Position numbers and translations under genes: made by a program
NCBI GenBank assembly: GCA_027451305.1
Contig: DAIDJQ010000222.1
Coordinates: forward strand, 1-8,968
DNA length: 8,968 bases
DNA from: Cellulomonas sp.
GTDB taxonomy: Bacteria; Actinomycetota; Actinomycetes; Actinomycetales; Cellulomonadaceae
Direction: 5' to 3'
Notes under the pieces: model-generated
What the model saw: the letters and a program-made list of their open reading frames with translations, nothing else
Told to the model about the DNA's origin: nothing
Databases searched by the model: none
Part shown: one piece after another, positions 6,491 to 8,968 of the stretch
How positions within the stretch are numbered: the first letter of the stretch is position 1
Layout: the number at the start of each line of letters is the position of its first letter

Positions 6491-7404
6491 CCCCGGTCGC
6501 CGGTGTGCTGCCCGGTGACCCGGGCCCGGACGTGGCAGCCGTGCACCGCCTCGTCGCCGCGGCGCTCGACGAGGACCTCGGTGCCGCCCCCGGCCGAGAC
6601 GTCACCACGCAGGCCACCGTGCCGGCGGAGGCGCGCGGCACCGCACGGCTGATGGCCCGTGCCGACGGCGTGCTCGCCGGGCTCGTCGTCGTCCCCGTCG
6701 TCCTCGCCCAGGTGGCCGACCGCCTGGGTCTGCCCGTCCCGCAGCTGGAGGTGCACCGCCCCGACGGCTCGGTGCTGCGGCGCGGCGACCTCGTCGCCAC
6801 CCTCACCGGCCCGGTGCAGGCGCTGCTGGTCGCCGAGCGCACGCTGCTCAACCTCGTCTCGCGCGCCTCGGGGGTCGCCACCCACACCCGACGTTTCGCC
6901 GACGTGCTGACCGGCACCGGTGCCCGGGTCCTCGACACCCGCAAGACCACACCGGGCCTGCGGGCGCTGGAGAAGTACGCCGTCCGCTGCGGCGGCGGGA
7001 CCAACAAGCGCATGGGCCTGTACGACGTCGCGATGGTGAAGGACAACCACGTGGTGGCCGCCGGCGGGGTCGCCGCCGCGGTGCGGGCCGTGCGGGACCG
7101 GTACCCCGAGGTGCCGATCCAGGTGGAGGCGGACACCCTCGACCAGGCGATGGAGGCGCTCGACGCGGGCGCGAGGTTCCTGCTGCTGGACAACATGCCC
7201 GTGTCGGTGCTCGACGAGGTTGTCGCCGCGGTCCGTGCCCGCGAGGCCGAGACCGGGCCCGTCGAGCTCGAGGCGACCGGCAACCTCACGCTGTCCACCG
7301 CTGCCGCCGTCGCCGGCACCGGCGTCGACTACCTCTCCGTCGGCGCGCTCACCCACTCGTCCCCGATCCTCGACCTGGCCCTGGACCTCGACGCGACGCG
7401 CTGA
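6487..7404 (+). CDS. nadC: Nicotinate-nucleotide pyrophosphorylase (quinolinate phosphoribosyltransferase)
   Basis: This enzyme converts quinolinate plus PRPP to nicotinate mononucleotide with loss of CO2, committing the pathway to NAD. The 305-residue product has the family order: ERTLLNLVSRASGVAT (117-132), DTRKTTPGLRALEKYAV (150-166) with the quinolinate and PRPP-binding Arg/Lys cluster, CGGGTNKRMGLYDVAMVKDNH (168-188), VEADTLDQ (213-220), LLLDNM (232-237), LEATGNLTL (261-269) and YLSVGALTHS (282-291). Nothing needed for catalysis is missing. The GTG at 6487 overlaps the nadB stop as GTGA. The frame is open further upstream inside nadB, but the product there is Arg/Gly-rich shadow sequence. 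It is the last plus-strand gene; its stop lies in a small hairpin facing the convergent PKD-protein gene. Confidence 0.97.
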   Translation: MTPVAGVLPGDPGPDVAAVHRLVAAALDEDLGAAPGRDVTTQATVPAEARGTARLMARADGVLAGLVVVPVVLAQVADRLGLPVPQLEVHRPDGSVLRRGDLVATLTGPVQALLVAERTLLNLVSRASGVATHTRRFADVLTGTGARVLDTRKTTPGLRALEKYAVRCGGGTNKRMGLYDVAMVKDNHVVAAGGVAAAVRAVRDRYPEVPIQVEADTLDQAMEALDAGARFLLLDNMPVSVLDEVVAAVRAREAETGPVELEATGNLTLSTAAAVAGTGVDYLSVGALTHSSPILDLALDLDATR

Positions 7405-7416
7405 CCCGTGGTCAGC
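7400..7416. terminator. Short hairpin holding both convergent stop codons
   Basis: GCTGAC (7400-7405), loop CCGTG, then GTCAGC (7411-7416) form a perfect 6-bp stem with a 5-nt loop. The nadC stop TGA (7402-7404) lies in the left arm and the stop of the opposing gene (TCA on the plus strand, 7412-7414) in the right arm. There is no T-run on either side, so it is not a classical intrinsic terminator. High-GC actinobacteria often use hairpins without T-runs, and it may serve both strands. The stem is short, so the call is tentative. Confidence 0.45.
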
Positions 7417-8305
7417 AGCCCGGGGCGTCGGGGTCGGTGATGCACGTCTCGGCGACGAGGTGGGACCGCAGCTCCTTGGCGGTGAACGACGGGCTGGTGC
7501 TGGTGGTGGTCGCCGTACCGGGGACGTCGTGGGCCGTCGGGTCGTCGGCCGTCGTGTAGGTGGCAGCCCAGGTGGTGGTGACCGTGATGCGGAACGTGCC
7601 GGTGCGCCGGTAGGTGTGGGTGACGTCGGCGTTCGGCCAGGGGTGCCCGGGACTGGTGGTCGTCTGCGGCACCCCGTCCGCGAAGTCCCAGGTGAACCGA
7701 ACCGGCGCGGCGGTGATGGTGACCGGGGTGCCGAGGATCGTGGTGGTGAGGGTCTGGCCGGCCGGGTCGGCGTAGGCGACGGTCGGCTTGTTCACCAGCA
7801 CCCAGCCGCGGTCGGGTTGGACGACGAGCGGGCTCGGCGTCAGAGTCATCCGCCGAAGCTCGGCGAGCACCAGCTCGGGCGTGACCGTCGAGGCTGCCGC
7901 GCACGTCGCAGGGGTGATCAGCTGCCAGTCGCCCCACGCAGCAGCCGCGTCCGTCCGTGCCCGCTGCCACAGGGGTGCCACGGTCTGCTGCCCGGCGTCC
8001 ACGCACTGCTGCTTCGGCACGACCGGATCGCCGACGCACGGCCAGGTCTGCGCCGAACCGTCGAGGTTCCGCCTGCACATCGGCGCGCGCATCTGTTCCG
8101 ACAAGGCCGCGCCCGTCCTGGCGATCGCCGCCGTGACCGCGGTATCAGGATCGGTGGCACCGGCCACCTCGACAGCATTGCCGTCGGCGCGCGTCCACAC
8201 AGAGCGGTCGGCCGAGTCTCCTCCCGAACCCGATCCGGAGTGGTTCATGGAGTTCAGGACGACGGCGGACGTGAGGAGGAGCGAGATCAGCGCGGCACTC
8301 CTCAT
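7412..8305 (-). CDS. Secreted PKD-fold protein with six cysteines
   Basis: The 297-residue product has a short signal sequence (Arg2, hydrophobic 4-18, small residues at 19-27) with no lipobox, so it is probably secreted or stays anchored by the uncleaved segment. Residues about 200-255 form a PKD-like Ig fold: FTWDFADG (204-211), THTYRRTGTF (229-238) and the strand RITVTTTW (239-246). The preceding 150 residues match no family I recognise. Six cysteines (77, 90, 101, 135, 288, 297) could form up to three disulfides after export, one possibly tying the C-terminus back to the core. PKD domains usually mediate protein or polysaccharide contacts; no enzymatic motif is visible. The ATG overlaps the stop of the upstream DUF6318-like lipoprotein gene (ATGA), so the two are translationally coupled and may act together at the cell surface. 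Function is unknown. Confidence 0.83.
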   Translation of the reverse strand: MRSAALISLLLTSAVVLNSMNHSGSGSGGDSADRSVWTRADGNAVEVAGATDPDTAVTAAIARTGAALSEQMRAPMCRRNLDGSAQTWPCVGDPVVPKQQCVDAGQQTVAPLWQRARTDAAAAWGDWQLITPATCAAASTVTPELVLAELRRMTLTPSPLVVQPDRGWVLVNKPTVAYADPAGQTLTTTILGTPVTITAAPVRFTWDFADGVPQTTTSPGHPWPNADVTHTYRRTGTFRITVTTTWAATYTTADDPTAHDVPGTATTTSTSPSFTAKELRSHLVAETCITDPDAPGC

Positions 8306-8949
8306 GACGTCTGGTCCAGCTGGACCTCACGGGTCAGCCATCGCCTCTGCTGATTCACCATGACCAGGGTCATACGGCCGCCGTGAGACGAACCCGGGTC
8401 GATCAGCGTGCCGTCGGTTGACCACAGTCCGTCAGGCCCGGTCCGAACGTCGATGGTGACCGTATAGGCGAGGGGGTTCAACCTCTGCACCGTCTGAGAA
8501 GCGATCCGGACGGGCGCGGGGTAGGTGACCCGCCGCGCAGCGCGCAGCGCGGCGACATCGTCGAGGACGCTCTTGCAGAAGATGCAACTCTCATGACTCA
8601 TGGCGCTCCACGCATCGGTCTCCTGCGTGGACTCCGTGTACCGGTAGAGATCATCGACGAAGTACCGGGCGGCGGCGGCGGCGCCGGTCTCGTCGTCGCG
8701 GGTCATCTCGGGCGGCGGGGTCGGGGAGGGTGCTGGCGCCGGCAGGGACGGGGTCGGGGAAGCCGTGGCGGACGGCGCGGACGACGGGACCGCCGCGGGG
8801 GGACGGTCCGCGGCGGTGCAGGCCGTCAGTGCGCTGGCGACGGCGAGGGCGAGGGCGAGGTTGCGCTGGCGGCGACCCGGCATGCCGGTCCGGGTGCGGT
8901 CGGCGTCGTCGGGGCGGCAGTCCCAGCGGGGGCTCGGGCGGGTGCGCAT
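8302..8949 (-). CDS. DUF6318-like lipoprotein
   Basis: The 215-residue product begins with an Arg-rich leader, a hydrophobic segment (31-41) and the lipobox LTAC (41-44), so Cys44 should be lipid-anchored. A Pro/Ala/Ser/Thr linker (45-80) leads to a globular domain of about 130 residues, probably extracellular. That domain begins AARYFVDDLYRYTEST (93-108), with a C-x-x-C at SCIFCKS (Cys122, Cys125), and ends in beta-rich sequence (YTVTIDV 162-168, MTLVMVN 193-199, WLTREVQLDQ 204-213). This arrangement resembles the DUF6318 family of actinobacterial lipoproteins; the assignment is from recalled sequence character. ATG 8949 is chosen because GAGG stands 9 nt upstream. ATG 8883 would give a more standard 22-residue lipoprotein signal but has no ribosome site. 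It is the first gene of the minus-strand pair, and its stop overlaps the PKD-protein start. Function is unknown. Confidence 0.82.
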   Translation of the reverse strand: MRTRPSPRWDCRPDDADRTRTGMPGRRQRNLALALAVASALTACTAADRPPAAVPSSAPSATASPTPSLPAPAPSPTPPPEMTRDDETGAAAAARYFVDDLYRYTESTQETDAWSAMSHESCIFCKSVLDDVAALRAARRVTYPAPVRIASQTVQRLNPLAYTVTIDVRTGPDGLWSTDGTLIDPGSSHGGRMTLVMVNQQRRWLTREVQLDQTS

Positions 8950-8958
8950 CGGCTGTGA

Positions 8959-8964
8959 CCTCGT
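8959..8964 (-). promoter_or_regulatory. Ribosome binding site of the DUF6318-like gene
   Basis: On the minus strand ACGAGG ends 9 nt before the ATG at 8949. It favours this start over the internal ATG at 8883. The promoter itself must lie beyond the right edge. Confidence 0.5.
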
Positions 8965-8968
8965 CGTT

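Noticed and set aside
7220..8353. Plus-strand 377-codon open frame across the nadC end and the PKD gene
   Set aside because: It crosses two well-supported genes in another frame, and its Arg/Gly/Val-rich product has no recognisable features.
1..8968. CRISPR array, tRNA, rRNA, insertion sequence, phage or toxin-antitoxin gene
   Set aside because: I saw no regularly spaced direct repeats, cloverleaf or CCA-type tRNA ends, transposase motifs or terminal inverted repeats on either strand.

Overview
The window comes from a high-GC actinobacterium, most likely a Micrococcales member such as the Cellulomonas group. This rests on the strong G/C bias at third codon positions, GTG starts, 4-nt stop/start overlaps, the gene order DUF2520 protein - panC - nadB - nadC, and a DUF6318-type lipoprotein. 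The genus is an inference; no rRNA or other marker gene is present.

Layout. (1) Left edge, 1-145, minus strand: the N-terminal part of a GGDEF (diguanylate cyclase-type) domain runs off the window. It is easily missed because no stop lies inside the window. It sits in 60% GC DNA that changes abruptly to about 80% GC. (2) 329-2825, plus strand: two membrane proteins with bacterial PH (bPH_2) domains form a YdbS/YdbT-like pair. The larger carries an unusual Gly/Ala-rich insert of about 160 residues. (3) 2905-7404, plus strand: a tightly packed cofactor operon encodes a Rossmann/DUF2520 protein (candidate ketopantoate reductase), pantothenate synthetase (PanC), L-aspartate oxidase (NadB) and quinolinate phosphoribosyltransferase (NadC). 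Gene junctions are 4-nt overlaps or a 5-nt gap. (4) 7412-8949, minus strand: a convergent pair of exported proteins, a DUF6318-like lipoprotein followed by a secreted PKD-fold protein, is joined by an ATGA overlap. The two gene blocks meet tail to tail 7 nt apart, and a small hairpin contains both stop codons.

How the genes work together. The cofactor operon links two essential pathways. PanC condenses pantoate and beta-alanine to pantothenate (for CoA), and the upstream Rossmann protein may supply pantoate. NadB and NadC carry out the first and third steps of aspartate-to-NAD synthesis. NadA, PanB, PanD and CoaX are not in the window. The PH-domain pair is probably a membrane complex of unknown function, with a possible envelope-stress role by analogy to Bacillus ydbST. 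The exported pair at the right has no known function and is the best candidate here for something undescribed. No tRNA, rRNA, CRISPR array, insertion sequence or phage gene was seen. Most of the window is ordinary chromosomal housekeeping sequence.
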